From NCBI GenBank assembly GCA_018716285.1, contig DVKD01000054.1, positions 1 to 56,000 of the forward strand: a stretch of 56,000 nucleotides of DNA. Direction: 5' to 3'. Positions within the stretch are counted from its first letter, which is position 1. The number at the start of each line of letters is the position of its first letter. This document shows positions 15,767 through 24,757 of this stretch, piece by piece. The DNA comes from Candidatus Merdivicinus faecavium (GTDB taxonomy: Bacteria; Bacillota; Clostridia; Oscillospirales; Ruminococcaceae). A program made the position numbers and the translations under genes. The notes under the pieces were generated by a model, which worked only from the letters and a program-made list of their open reading frames with translations, was not told where the DNA came from and did no database searches.

Positions 15767-16453
15767 ATGAATTTCCATTCTTTTTTTGAACGCTTTACCC
15801 GCGAAATCTGGCTGCAGATCATCGTCCTGGTCCTGCTGCTCTGGGGGCTTTTCTGCATGACCGGCATGTCCTTTGAGCGGGTGGAAAATTCTTCCCGCGC
15901 CCATGTTGCCGGCAATCAGGAAAGCAGCGTCCCGGCGGATTCCCTGTCCTCGGCCGAGGACGGCTCCGATCCTCTCGACGATCTGTTCTCGGATGAAAGC
16001 GGCGCTTTCGGCGACTGGGAGGAATTCTCCGATCTGCCCCGCGTGAGCAGCGAGACCGTCCGCCCGCCCGCGTCCTCCACACAGCCGGTGCAGGAGCCCT
16101 CTTCTCAGCCCGTGCAGGAACCTTCCGAGCCTGCTGAATCCTCGGAAGACAGCGTTGAGCCGCCCGTCTCCTCTTCTCCCAGTGGGGAAGGGCCTATGGA
16201 CGGCCCCAGCGGAGCGGTCGTGATCGACCCCGAAGGCCCGTCCTCCCCGATCGAAGGCCCGTCCGGGGAGAGCTCTGTACCCTCAGCGCCTTCTTCCGGC
16301 ACCGATGAGCCGGTCGGGCCGTCCGATCCTGCTTCCTCCGCGGAATCTTCGGCTCCCGCCGAATCCTCCGAGCCCGCTCCCACCGACCCCGGCTCCACCC
16401 CGAGCGGCGGGGATTCTCCGGCAGAGGCGCCAGACCTCGGCAGCCAGGAATGA
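15767..16453 (+). CDS. membrane-anchored Ser/Pro/Glu-rich surface protein
   Basis: A 228-aa protein: a short cytoplasmic N-terminus, one membrane segment (IWLQIIVLVLLLWGLFCMTG, about residues 14-33), then about 190 residues of low-complexity Ser/Pro/Glu-rich sequence with no recognisable domain. It probably spans the wall as a stalk or spacer. It lies 23 bp after the sortase and 16 bp before the SpoIID-type gene, so it is part of an envelope operon. It has no C-terminal sorting signal. I take ATG 15767, since the ATG at 15755 directly abuts the AAAGG. Function unknown. Confidence 0.7.
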   Translation: MNFHSFFERFTREIWLQIIVLVLLLWGLFCMTGMSFERVENSSRAHVAGNQESSVPADSLSSAEDGSDPLDDLFSDESGAFGDWEEFSDLPRVSSETVRPPASSTQPVQEPSSQPVQEPSEPAESSEDSVEPPVSSSPSGEGPMDGPSGAVVIDPEGPSSPIEGPSGESSVPSAPSSGTDEPVGPSDPASSAESSAPAESSEPAPTDPGSTPSGGDSPAEAPDLGSQE

Positions 16454-16469
16454 CAGGAAGGTCGGAATC

Positions 16470-17864
16470 ATGATGCGCAAAACCTACTTGCTGGTGATCA
16501 CAGCCATCGTCCTGCTGGCGGCGCTGGTCGCCTCTGCGGTTCTGATGACCGGCTTTGTCGCCCCGACCAACGAGATTGAGGTGCTGGCCCTGGAAGCTTC
16601 CGAGCCGGAATTCGGGACCGGCGGCGCCCCCATCGGCCCGGATGACCGGCTGCCGGCCGAGCCGGGCACTTCCTCCCCGGCGGAGGCGGTCTCAGAGGAA
16701 TCTTCCGCGGATGAATCTGCCGCAGAAGAAAGCTCCGCGGGAGAGCCGTCCTCCGCTCCCGAGAGCAGCCAATCGCCGGCCCCCTCCTCCGGGGAGTCCG
16801 CTTCGGGGGAACCTCCGGCGCAGGAACCGTCCTCACAGCAGTCTTCGACCCCGGCTTCTTCCGCCCCCAGCGGCCCTCCTCCTGCCGACGGTTCCTATTC
16901 GACCGAAGAACCGTCCAGCCCACAGCCTTCCAGCACGCCGTCCTCCTCTTCGGCTTCCTCCTCCGCGCCCTCCGGGCCGCCGCCCGCGGTATCGCTGCCG
17001 GATCCGTCGAGCCAGCCGTCTTCTTCGTCCCAGGCTTCCTCCAGCAGCCCCGCTTCCTCCAGCGAGCCCTCCTCTTCCGCCCCCTCTTCGGGGGACACGC
17101 TGCGGGTCTCCTTAAACGGCGCGGTGACAGAGGGGGACGCCTACGACATCCTCTGCCAGATCGTCGAGGCGGAGATGGGCGGCAGCTATCAGACCGAGGC
17201 GCTCAAGGCGCAGGCGGTCGCGGCTTACTCCTACATCAAGTATGAAAACGCAGCCGGCCGCACCCCGTCGCTGCCCGGCCGCACTCCGACCCAGAAGACC
17301 CGGAGCGCCGTTTCGGCGGTGCTGGGGCAGAAGCTCACCTACGGCGGGTCGGTCGCCTTCACCCCCTATCACGCCAGCTCGTCCGGCTACACCAACCCGT
17401 CCTCAGAGGTCTGGGGGGGCAGCTATCCCTACCTCGTCCGGGTGAGCAGCAAGTACGACCCCTCCTCCGCCTACAAGGACCAGCAGGTCGTCATGCAGGC
17501 TTCCACCTTGAAGGGCAAGCTGGAGAGCTACCTCAATACGACCCTTTCGGACGACCCGGCCGCATGGAATATCCGCCTGGCGACAAACGACAGCGGCTAT
17601 GTCTCCACAGTCGCTCTCACGGCGGCGGACGGCAGCAGCTGCACCCTGACCGGGCGGCAGATGCGGGAGACGGTCCTCGCCTACGGCATCCGCAGCCACG
17701 CCTTTACCATCGAGGTGAGCGGGGATCAGGTTATTTTTACCACCAACGGCTACGGGCACGGGGTCGGGATGAGCCAGACCGGCGCCAATGCCTACGCCGC
17801 GAACGAGGGCTGGACCTACGCCCAGATCCTCAGCCACTATTACCCGGGGACAACCCTCTCCTGA
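16470..17864 (+). CDS. SpoIID/LytB-domain protein with long Ser/Pro-rich linker
   Basis: A 464-aa protein. An N-terminal signal anchor (about residues 5-28) precedes a Ser/Pro/Glu/Ala-rich linker (about 35-205) and a SpoIID/LytB domain (about 210-464). Family motifs include VEAEMGGSYQTEALKAQAVA with the catalytic-type Glu, SSSGYTNPSSEVWGG, and the C-terminal GYGHGVGMSQTGANAYA. SpoIID enzymes are lytic transglycosylases that remodel peptidoglycan during engulfment. This one is not in a sporulation operon but beside a sortase, so a general wall role is equally possible. ATG 16470 or 16473 may be the start. A strong terminator follows. Confidence 0.85.
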   Translation: MMRKTYLLVITAIVLLAALVASAVLMTGFVAPTNEIEVLALEASEPEFGTGGAPIGPDDRLPAEPGTSSPAEAVSEESSADESAAEESSAGEPSSAPESSQSPAPSSGESASGEPPAQEPSSQQSSTPASSAPSGPPPADGSYSTEEPSSPQPSSTPSSSSASSSAPSGPPPAVSLPDPSSQPSSSSQASSSSPASSSEPSSSAPSSGDTLRVSLNGAVTEGDAYDILCQIVEAEMGGSYQTEALKAQAVAAYSYIKYENAAGRTPSLPGRTPTQKTRSAVSAVLGQKLTYGGSVAFTPYHASSSGYTNPSSEVWGGSYPYLVRVSSKYDPSSAYKDQQVVMQASTLKGKLESYLNTTLSDDPAAWNIRLATNDSGYVSTVALTAADGSSCTLTGRQMRETVLAYGIRSHAFTIEVSGDQVIFTTNGYGHGVGMSQTGANAYAANEGWTYAQILSHYYPGTTLS

Positions 17865-17878
17865 GGGCCGGGATCGCC

Positions 17879-17904
17879 AAAACGGGCCTGCGGGCCCGTT
17901 TTTT
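17879..17904 (+). terminator. Rho-independent terminator
   Basis: AAAACGGGCC, TGCG, GGCCCGTTTTTT: a 10-bp stem and T6 run, 15 bp after the SpoIID-domain gene. Confidence 0.93.
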
Positions 17905-17926
17905 GCGCGGATACGACATATCCATT

Positions 17927-17954
17927 GGCGAACAAACTGCTAATTTTGTTCGCC
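17927..17954. promoter_or_regulatory. perfect 10-bp inverted repeat before the uvrB promoter
   Basis: GGCGAACAAA, 8 nt, TTTGTTCGCC, ending 6 bp before the -35 box at 17961. It contains GAAC and GTTC half-sites like the Firmicute LexA box, but 14 nt apart instead of 4. It could be an operator or a second weak terminator, since TTTT follows. Confidence 0.5.
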
Positions 17955-17960
17955 TTTTGC

Positions 17961-17989
17961 TTGAAAAAGCAGGGAAAGTATGCTAGAAT
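17961..17989 (+). promoter_or_regulatory. uvrB promoter
   Basis: TTGAAA (17961-17966), a 17-bp spacer and TAGAAT (17984-17989) with an upstream TG (extended -10), 52 bp before the uvrB start. Confidence 0.7.
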
Positions 17990-18041
17990 GATTACAGCTC
18001 CTGCCTACGGCAATGATGATAAGAAAACGAGGTGCGCATCC

Positions 18042-20039
18042 ATGCCAAATGACGCGAAATTCAAGCTGGTGTCCTCTTACCGCCCCACAGGCGATCAGCC
18101 GCAGGCGATCGACAAACTGACCGAGGGCGTCCTCCGCGGGGACCGGGCGCAGACCCTCCTGGGCGTGACCGGTTCGGGCAAGACATTCACGATGGCGAAC
18201 GTCATCGCGCGGGTCAACAAGCCCACCCTTGTCCTCGCCCACAACAAGACCCTCGCCGCCCAGCTCTGCTCCGAATTCCGGGAATTTTTCCCGGAAAACG
18301 CAGTGGAGTATTTTGTCTCCTACTACGATTACTATCAGCCGGAAGCGTATATCCCCGGCACCGATACCTATATTGAAAAGGATTCGGCCATCAACGACGA
18401 GATCGACAAGCTCCGCCACTCGGCCACCTGCGCCCTCGGCGAGCGCAACGACGTCATCATCGTCGCGAGCGTCAGCTGCATCTACTCGCTGGGCGCACCG
18501 GAGGATTACCGCAGCATGGTCATCTCGCTGCGGCCGGGAATGCAGCTCGAGCGGGACCAGCTGCTCCACCGCCTCGTTGACCGCCAGTATGACCGCAATG
18601 ACATCAATTTTGTGCGCGGCAAGTTCCGGGTGCGGGGCGACGTCGTCGAGATTTTCCCGGCGGGGAGCGGCGACACGGCCATCCGCGTCGAGTTTTTCGG
18701 GGACGAGGTCGACCGCATTTCGGAAATCAACCCCCTGACCGGGGAGGTCAAGGCTGTTATCTCCCACGCGATGATCTATCCGGCCTCCCATTTCATCACC
18801 CCTCCCGACAAGATGAAGTCCGCCATCGAGGAGATCGAGCGGGAGCTTGAGGAGCGGGTCAAGTATTTCCAGGACAACCAGATGCTCCTTGAGGCGCAGC
18901 GGATCCAGCAGCGCACCCGGTACGATATGGAGATGCTTGAAGAAATCGGCTTCTGCAAGGGAATCGAGAACTATTCCCGCATCCTGGCCGGCCGCGCGCC
19001 GGGCAGCACGCCCTACACCCTGCTCGACCATTTCCCGAAGGATTTTCTGATGTTCATCGACGAGTCCCACGTCACCGTGCCGCAGGTGCGGGGGATGTAC
19101 TTCGGCGACCGCGCCCGCAAGCAGACCCTGATCGACTACGGCTTCCGCCTGCCCTCGGCTTTTGACAACCGCCCCCTCAATTTTGAGGAATTCCAGGGGA
19201 AAATCCATCAGGTCGTCTATGTCTCGGCGACCCCCGCCGAATTTGAGCGGGAGCAGAGCACCCAGGTGGCTGAGCAGGTTATCCGTCCCACCGGCCTGGT
19301 CGACCCGGAAGTGATTGTCAAGCCGGTCGAGGGGCAGATCGAGGACCTCTTGAGCGAGATCAACGAGCGGGTCGCCCGCGGCGAGCGCACCCTCGTCACC
19401 ACCCTCACCAAAAAGATGGCCGAGGATCTGACCGACTATCTCAAGGGGTTCGGGGTCAAGGTGCGGTACATGCACCACGACATCGACACGATGGAGCGGA
19501 TGGAGATCATCCGCGACCTGCGGCTGGGCGTCTTCGACGTGCTGGTCGGCATCAACCTCCTCAGAGAGGGGCTCGACATCCCCGAGGTGAGCCTCGTCGC
19601 CATCCTCGACGCGGACAAGGAGGGCTTCCTCCGCTCCGAGACCTCCCTCATCCAGACCATCGGCCGCGCCGCCCGAAACGCCGGCGGCCAGGTCATCATG
19701 TACGCCGACAGCGTCACCGACTCGATGGAGCGGGCTATCCGGGAGACCAACCGCCGCCGCGAAATCCAGATGGCCTACAATACCGAACACGGCATCGTCC
19801 CCAAGACCATCGTCAAATCGGTGGCCGAGATCATCGAGATTTCGGCCAAGGACACCATCGACAAAAAGGGCAAGCGCCTCTCCGATATGGAGAAGCAGAA
19901 GCTCATCAAGGCCTACACCGCCGAGATGAAGGAGGCCGCCAAGCTCCTCGAATTCGAGCAGGCCGCCTTTCTGCGGGATAAGATCAAGAAGCTGCAGGAC
20001 GAGCTGGACGGCAAGGCAAAACCGAAAAAACGCCGCTGA
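18042..20039 (+). CDS. uvrB: excinuclease ABC subunit B
   Basis: A 665-aa, full-length UvrB, the DNA helicase-like damage-verification subunit of nucleotide excision repair. Walker A is [14 protein letters not shown]. The beta-hairpin region that inserts into DNA is [20 protein letters not shown]. The DEAD-like motif is FIDESHV. The C-terminal UVR motif ([20 protein letters not shown]) contacts UvrA and UvrC. The start at 18042 has GAGGTG upstream; the longer frame lacks one. Unlike many Firmicutes, uvrA is not next to it but 5.1 kb downstream, beyond seven accessory genes. Confidence 0.97.
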   Translation: MPNDAKFKLVSSYRPTGDQPQAIDKLTEGVLRGDRAQTLLGVTGSGKTFTMANVIARVNKPTLVLAHNKTLAAQLCSEFREFFPENAVEYFVSYYDYYQPEAYIPGTDTYIEKDSAINDEIDKLRHSATCALGERNDVIIVASVSCIYSLGAPEDYRSMVISLRPGMQLERDQLLHRLVDRQYDRNDINFVRGKFRVRGDVVEIFPAGSGDTAIRVEFFGDEVDRISEINPLTGEVKAVISHAMIYPASHFITPPDKMKSAIEEIERELEERVKYFQDNQMLLEAQRIQQRTRYDMEMLEEIGFCKGIENYSRILAGRAPGSTPYTLLDHFPKDFLMFIDESHVTVPQVRGMYFGDRARKQTLIDYGFRLPSAFDNRPLNFEEFQGKIHQVVYVSATPAEFEREQSTQVAEQVIRPTGLVDPEVIVKPVEGQIEDLLSEINERVARGERTLVTTLTKKMAEDLTDYLKGFGVKVRYMHHDIDTMERMEIIRDLRLGVFDVLVGINLLREGLDIPEVSLVAILDADKEGFLRSETSLIQTIGRAARNAGGQVIMYADSVTDSMERAIRETNRRREIQMAYNTEHGIVPKTIVKSVAEIIEISAKDTIDKKGKRLSDMEKQKLIKAYTAEMKEAAKLLEFEQAAFLRDKIKKLQDELDGKAKPKKRR

Positions 20040-20057
20040 GCGCCGGGGAGGGATTTT

Positions 20058-20822
20058 ATGGAAGAAAGAACAGAGCTTTCCGCCCAGAACCGCGTCTATC
20101 GGGTGGGGAAAACCACCACCCGTCCGGCGGGGGAGTGGTCGGGAAGCGTCCACCGCTTCCTTTCCTTTCTGGAGGGAAAGGGGCTGCGGGTGCCCCATCC
20201 CATCGGCATCGCAGACGGGGCGGAAACGCTCGAATATATCGAGGGGGAATTTGTCCACCCCTACAAATGGACGGACGAGGCCCTCTTCGCGGTGGGACAG
20301 ATGACCGCCGCGCTGCACCGGGCGGGGGCGGAATTTCCCGCCGCGCCGCAGGACCGGTGGAAGCCCTGGTGCCTGCGGGAAATCGGGAAACAGCCGCCCG
20401 TGATCAGCCACGGGGACATCGCCCCCTGGAACATGGTGACCGAAAAGGGGATGCCCAAGGCGCTCATCGACTGGGAGTACGCCGGCCCCATCGACCCGCT
20501 CGTCGAGCTGTCCCGGGTCTGCTGGCTCTTCCCGCAGCTGGTGGACGACGACCTTGCGGCCATTTACGACCTGCCCTCCCCGGAAAAGCGGGCGGAACAG
20601 GTGCGGCTCATCTGCGAGGGATACGGCCTGCCGCGGGAAGGGCGGCTTGGCTTAACCGGGCAGATTCTCGAAACCATCATCTGCGAGACCGCCCACGAGG
20701 CCATCGACCCGGGGCTGACCTTTGCAAGCGAAGGCCCGCTCTGGGGCTTTGCCTGGCGGACCCGGAGCCTGTACTGGGTCTGGCGGAACCGGAAGGTGCT
20801 GGAACAGGCAATGAGAAAATGA
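20058..20822 (+). CDS. aminoglycoside phosphotransferase-like kinase
   Basis: A 254-aa protein of the APH/choline kinase-like fold, which transfers phosphate from ATP to a small-molecule hydroxyl. The catalytic loop HGDIAPWNMV and the metal-binding IDWEYAGPIDP are both intact. The N-terminal lobe is short and lacks a clear nucleotide-binding Lys motif. It lies 18 bp after uvrB and 18 bp before the ridA-like gene. APH-like proteins in Firmicutes have varied substrates; resistance should not be assumed. Confidence 0.8.
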   Translation: MEERTELSAQNRVYRVGKTTTRPAGEWSGSVHRFLSFLEGKGLRVPHPIGIADGAETLEYIEGEFVHPYKWTDEALFAVGQMTAALHRAGAEFPAAPQDRWKPWCLREIGKQPPVISHGDIAPWNMVTEKGMPKALIDWEYAGPIDPLVELSRVCWLFPQLVDDDLAAIYDLPSPEKRAEQVRLICEGYGLPREGRLGLTGQILETIICETAHEAIDPGLTFASEGPLWGFAWRTRSLYWVWRNRKVLEQAMRK

Positions 20823-20840
20823 GAAAAGGAAGTTGTTCAC

Positions 20841-21206
20841 ATGGTTATTCGGATGCCGACCCACTGCGGGGACGACACGACCGCATCCTGTGTGGTGGCG
20901 GGAGATACGATTTATCTGGCCCATCATGGCGGCGGGCTGGATCAGCAGGACATTGCCCACCAGGTGCGGGCAACCTTTGAAAGCATGCGCCGCACGCTGG
21001 AATCGGTGGGCGCGTCCCTGGATGATCTGGTGCAGGTGAATTTCTACATCAAGAATACCGCGGACTTCCGGAAGGGCGCCGACGTGTTCCGGGAATATTT
21101 CCCGCATGGCGTGCCGGCCCGGATGACGGTGGTGACGGACTTTATCGGGGAAAACTGTTTGTGCCAGATGGACGGAATCGCCTACCATCCCCGCGCGGGA
21201 GCGTAA
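20841..21206 (+). CDS. RidA-family protein
   Basis: A 121-aa YjgF/YER057c/UK114-type protein. RidA members hydrolyse reactive enamine/imine intermediates released by PLP enzymes. The Arg that binds the substrate carboxylate is kept (VPARMTVVTDF). The Glu usual in the following strand (EIEAIA) is replaced (LCQMDGIAY), which points to one of the Rid subgroups rather than canonical RidA. AAAAGGAAG precedes the ATG. It is part of the accessory block between uvrB and uvrA. Confidence 0.85.
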   Translation: MVIRMPTHCGDDTTASCVVAGDTIYLAHHGGGLDQQDIAHQVRATFESMRRTLESVGASLDDLVQVNFYIKNTADFRKGADVFREYFPHGVPARMTVVTDFIGENCLCQMDGIAYHPRAGA

Positions 21207-21220
21207 CAGGAGGAATTTTC

Positions 21221-21931
21221 ATGGAAATCCGGGCGGTATTGGAGTATAACCAGGACGGCTCCCTGCTTTGGGCGGAGAACGTCCCCGGGGCCTGTTCCCG
21301 GGGCGCGACGCCGGAGGAGGCGGAGGGAAAGCTCCCGGCGGAGGTTCGCCGCTTCCTGCGGTGGCGGGACGGCTCTGCGCCGGAGCAGGATTTTTCCGTC
21401 CGGGTGGCGCGGAAGAGGGAAAGCAGCCTGGACATCCGGGACGCGGACAGCGACCTCCTCCTGGATTCGGAGCAAAACCCCATGACTTGGGAGGAATACG
21501 CGGGACTGAAAGCCCTGGTCCTCCGTTCCGCCGGGGATTTCCAGCGGCTCTACGACGCCGTCCCGGACAAACACCGCACCGGCCTCCCGGAACGGAAAAC
21601 CTTCTACGGGGAAATCCCCCGGACGGCGGAGGAGATGTACCGGCACACCAACGGGGTGTCCAACTATTACATCGGAGAGCTGGGCGCGGCGTTTGAGAAT
21701 CTGCCGGATATTTTGGAAAACCGGGCATTGGCCCTGCAAATGGCCGAGAGCCTGCCGGATTTTCTGCAAAACAGGGTGACAGCGGGCAGTTTCGGGGAGC
21801 TTTGGAGCCTGAAAAAGGCGCTGCGGCGCTTTCTCTGGCACGACCGTATCCACGCGAAGGCCCTTTGGCGGATGGCCGGGAGAATCTGGCCGGACATCCC
21901 CGACCCGTTCTGCTTCGGCGGGACGGACTGA
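21221..21931 (+). CDS. HicB-like domain fused to a DinB-like helical domain
   Basis: A 236-aa protein. Residues 1-50 resemble the partial RNase H fold of HicB antitoxins (EIRAVLEYNQDGSLLWAENV, GACSRGATPEEAEGKL). The rest is helical, with His/Glu-bearing segments typical of DinB/YfiT four-helix metal-binding proteins (EEMYRHTNGVSNYYIGEL; FLWHDRIHAKALWRMA). No HicA toxin gene lies beside it, so an antitoxin role is unlikely. DinB-like proteins often transfer or hydrolyse thiols such as bacillithiol. The function is unassigned. AGGAGG is 7 nt before the start. Confidence 0.6.
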   Translation: MEIRAVLEYNQDGSLLWAENVPGACSRGATPEEAEGKLPAEVRRFLRWRDGSAPEQDFSVRVARKRESSLDIRDADSDLLLDSEQNPMTWEEYAGLKALVLRSAGDFQRLYDAVPDKHRTGLPERKTFYGEIPRTAEEMYRHTNGVSNYYIGELGAAFENLPDILENRALALQMAESLPDFLQNRVTAGSFGELWSLKKALRRFLWHDRIHAKALWRMAGRIWPDIPDPFCFGGTD

Positions 21932-21948
21932 CAAAAGGAGGAGAGAGC

Positions 21949-23595
21949 ATGCCGTTTTGCACCTTCGCCCCCGTCAACAGCATGGGGAACTACAAATATG
22001 CCGTGATTCTGGCCAGAGAAGGCGGGAAGTTCCTCTGGTGCCGTCAGAAGGGGAAAACGACCTGGGAAATCCCCGGCGGCCACATCGAGCCGGGGGAGAT
22101 GCCGGAACAGGCCGCCCGGCGGGAGCTTTTTGAGGAGACCGGCGCGGAGCAATCTGCCATCCGGCCCATATTTGACTACAAAGCCGGGGATGATAAGGGG
22201 GAGGCCTCCGGGGTGGTGTTTCTGGCGGAGATCGCCCGGCGGGGGCAAATCCCGCAAAGCGAGATGGAGGAGGTCCGCCCGGCGGACGAGATCCCCGGGG
22301 AATGGAGCTGGCCCGCCATTCAGCCGAAGATTCTGGGGCATTACCGGGAGCTGTTCGAGGGGGAAAAGCCCCGCTTCCTCTACCACGGCAGCACAAGGCG
22401 GCTCTCCCGGCTGGAGCCGCAGCCCGCCGACGGCCTGCCGGAGGAAAACGGCGGCGAGACGGCGGTTTACGCCTATGAAACGCCGGAAGCCTGCAAGCCC
22501 TTTGCCCTCCATTATCTGCCGGATGAAGCGGGGAAATTGTCCCTGTGGATTGACAATGTGACCCACCGCGTCCGGATGTCTGCCGGGCGGGTGGCCTGGG
22601 AGCGGGACGGCTGGATCTACAAGCTGCCCGCGGAGACCTTCACCCGGCTGGACGAGTGCCAGTGGGTCTCTTATGCGCCGGTGGAGCCGCTGGAGGCGGT
22701 CCCCTTCCGGGCGGAAGATTACCGGGAGATGGTGGAGGAGCCGGTGACGGAACAGGTTTTGGACGGCGTCTCCTTCCGGATGAGGGAGCCTTTCGACTTC
22801 GGGTTCGTGTCCCGGTGGGGAAGGGTGTTCCGGGTCTTTGACGACCAGGATTCCGGCAACATCTGCTTCGGGACCGAGCGGGGCGGGGAGCGCTTCTTCT
22901 TAAAATTTGCCGGCGCGCCCACCGCCCGCTACAGCGGCAAACGGGAGGACGCGGTGGAGCGGCTGCGGCATGCCGCCGGAGTTTACCGGGATTTAGCTCA
23001 CCCGAACCTCATTGAGCTTTTGGAAACGGAGGAAACCGGCGGCGGTTTGCTGCTTGTATTCCGCTGGACCGACGCCGTCTGCATGGGCAAGCAGTACCCG
23101 GAGAGCCGGGCGCGGTTTTTCACCCTGCCCATAGAAAAGCGGGAGCGGGTCTTCCGGGATGTGCTGGATTTCCACCAGTCGGTCATCCGCCGGGGGTATC
23201 TGCCGGTGGATTTCTACGACGGCAGCATCCTCTACGACTTTGAGGCGGAAAAGACTGTCCTCTGCGACATCGACTTTTACCAGAAACGCCCCCTGCTTAA
23301 CAGGATGGGGCGGATGTGGGGCTCGTCCCGGTTCATGTCCCCGGAGGAATTCACCCTGGGGGCGGAAATCGACGAGATCACGACCGTCTTTTTGATGGGT
23401 GCGACCGCCTTCGCCCTCTTCGGCGGGGAACTCGACCGCTCCCGGGAAAAATGGATGCTGGATGCACAAAAATATGCCGCGGCGCTGCGGGCGGTTTCGG
23501 AAAAGCGGGAGCAACGCTTCCAGAGCCTGCGGGAATTCGCGGCGGCATGGAATGGGGAGGACGGAAATGAAGGAGCAGGAGTACCGGAAAATTGA
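21949..23595 (+). CDS. Nudix / ART-like / protein-kinase-like fusion protein
   Basis: A 548-aa three-part protein. Residues 1-135 are a Nudix hydrolase with an intact box (GGHIEPGEMPEQAARREL, then FEETGA, from residue 43). Residues 140-250 begin RFLYHGS and continue AVYAYETPEACKPFAL, a pattern reminiscent of ADP-ribosyltransferase or KptA-like folds; this call is tentative. Residues 280-548 resemble a eukaryotic-like kinase: FFLKFAG (Lys319), catalytic-loop VDFYDGSILYD (Asp421 or Asp424), DFG-like CDIDFY, then SSRFMSPEEF. All parts look intact. AAAAGGAGG precedes ATG 21949. Its end overlaps the HD-domain gene by 29 bp. Confidence 0.7.
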   Translation: MPFCTFAPVNSMGNYKYAVILAREGGKFLWCRQKGKTTWEIPGGHIEPGEMPEQAARRELFEETGAEQSAIRPIFDYKAGDDKGEASGVVFLAEIARRGQIPQSEMEEVRPADEIPGEWSWPAIQPKILGHYRELFEGEKPRFLYHGSTRRLSRLEPQPADGLPEENGGETAVYAYETPEACKPFALHYLPDEAGKLSLWIDNVTHRVRMSAGRVAWERDGWIYKLPAETFTRLDECQWVSYAPVEPLEAVPFRAEDYREMVEEPVTEQVLDGVSFRMREPFDFGFVSRWGRVFRVFDDQDSGNICFGTERGGERFFLKFAGAPTARYSGKREDAVERLRHAAGVYRDLAHPNLIELLETEETGGGLLLVFRWTDAVCMGKQYPESRARFFTLPIEKRERVFRDVLDFHQSVIRRGYLPVDFYDGSILYDFEAEKTVLCDIDFYQKRPLLNRMGRMWGSSRFMSPEEFTLGAEIDEITTVFLMGATAFALFGGELDRSREKWMLDAQKYAAALRAVSEKREQRFQSLREFAAAWNGEDGNEGAGVPEN

Positions 23596-24214
23596 GGAAT
23601 TCATGCAGGACTGCATGAAGGAGGGGGACGCCGCCCACGACCGGGAGCACGTCTGCCGGGTGCTGCGGGCCGCGCTGAAAATTGCACAGACGGAGCCGGA
23701 GGCGGACCGGGATATCCTGACAGCCGCCTGCCTCCTCCACGACATCGGGCGGGAACGGGAGTACGCCGACCCTGCGGTCAGCCACGCCGAGGCCGGCGCG
23801 GAGATGGCTTACCGGTTCCTGCTCGAGCAGGGCTGGGAGGAGCGCCGCGCGGCGCATGTGTCCGCCTGCATTTTGACCCACCGCTTCCGCTCCGGCCGGG
23901 CGCCTGTCTCCATCGAGGCGAAGATTTTATATGACGCCGACAAGCTGGACGTCTGCGGGGCGGTCGGCATCGCCCGCACCCTGTTCTATCAGGGGAAGAT
24001 GGGGGAGCCGCTCTACCGCGTCGGGGGGGACGGCAAGCCCCTGCCCGGCGGCCCGGGCGAGCCGGCATCCTTCCTCAAAGAATACCGGCAGAAGCTGCGC
24101 GGGCTGTACAGCCGCTTTTACACCCCCGCTGCGGCGGAGATGGCAAAGGAGCGGCAGGAGATCGCAGAGGCCTTCTATCAGGCGATTCTGCGGGAAATCT
24201 GCGCGGCAGATTGA
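23567..24214 (+). CDS. HD-domain phosphohydrolase
   Basis: A 215-aa HD superfamily protein of the YedJ type. The metal-binding residues are seen as HDREHVCRVL, CLLHDIGRERE (the HD pair), HVSACILTHRF and ILYDADKLD (distal Asp). Such enzymes hydrolyse nucleotides or other phosphate esters. The start at 23567 follows GGGGAGG and lies inside the end of the Nudix/kinase gene, so the two are translationally coupled. The pairing of a Nudix hydrolase with an HD hydrolase suggests a shared nucleotide-type substrate, but the specificity is unknown. Confidence 0.82.
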   Translation: MKEQEYRKIEEFMQDCMKEGDAAHDREHVCRVLRAALKIAQTEPEADRDILTAACLLHDIGREREYADPAVSHAEAGAEMAYRFLLEQGWEERRAAHVSACILTHRFRSGRAPVSIEAKILYDADKLDVCGAVGIARTLFYQGKMGEPLYRVGGDGKPLPGGPGEPASFLKEYRQKLRGLYSRFYTPAAAEMAKERQEIAEAFYQAILREICAAD

Positions 24215-24226
24215 GGGGGAGAATGT

Positions 24227-24757
24227 ATGACGACAGACAGCATCGAAACCGAGCGGCTGCTCATCCGCAGCACCCGGGAAGAGGACGGGGAGTTCTGCCT
24301 GGGCATCTGGCTCGATGAAGAGATGGGGAAATACCTCTCCGACCCGCCCCGGGACAGGGCGGACGAGGCGGAGCTGCATTTCGCCGAAGGCATCGAGGAA
24401 CAGGAGGGCTGGTATCCCTTTGTGGCGGAGCTGAAGGCGACCAGGGAGCGGATCGCCACATGCTCGCTGGTCCCGGGCGGGGACGGGAAGACCTGGGACC
24501 TGGGCTACTGCGTCCACAAAAAGTACTGGCGGCAGGGCTTTGCCACCGAAATGCTCACAGCCCTCATCCGGGAGGGCTGCCGCCGGGGTATCCGCACCTT
24601 TACGGCTTCGGTGGCCAAGGAAAACGCCGGATCCAACGCCGTTCTGCGCAAGCTCGGGTTTTCTGTGGAAAAGGAGGGATCCTTCCGCAAGCGGGGGACG
24701 GAGATTGTCTACCCGGAATATGTGTACCGGCTGGACCTGGAACAGGGGGAATTTTGA
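24227..24757 (+). CDS. GNAT acetyltransferase, RimJ/RimL-like
   Basis: A 176-aa N-acetyltransferase. The acetyl-CoA loop is in YWRQGFATEMLTALI, after the N-terminal ETERLLIRSTREED typical of the RimJ/RimL group. The C-terminal strand pattern NAGSNAVLRKLGFSVEKEG is the usual family ending. Substrate unknown: ribosomal-protein N-termini or small molecules. The last base of its stop codon is the first base of the next gene's ATG. Confidence 0.85.
   Translation: MTTDSIETERLLIRSTREEDGEFCLGIWLDEEMGKYLSDPPRDRADEAELHFAEGIEEQEGWYPFVAELKATRERIATCSLVPGGDGKTWDLGYCVHKKYWRQGFATEMLTALIREGCRRGIRTFTASVAKENAGSNAVLRKLGFSVEKEGSFRKRGTEIVYPEYVYRLDLEQGEF

Noticed and set aside
17940-20411. Long minus-strand open frame of about 820 codons across uvrB
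   Set aside because: It is fully antisense to a clearly intact uvrB, has low-complexity Asp/Val/Gly-rich translation, and no ribosome binding site. High GC leaves antisense frames open.
20058-20822. Aminoglycoside resistance gene
   Set aside because: The APH fold alone does not show resistance; the protein lacks close resemblance to known resistance enzymes that I can recognise.
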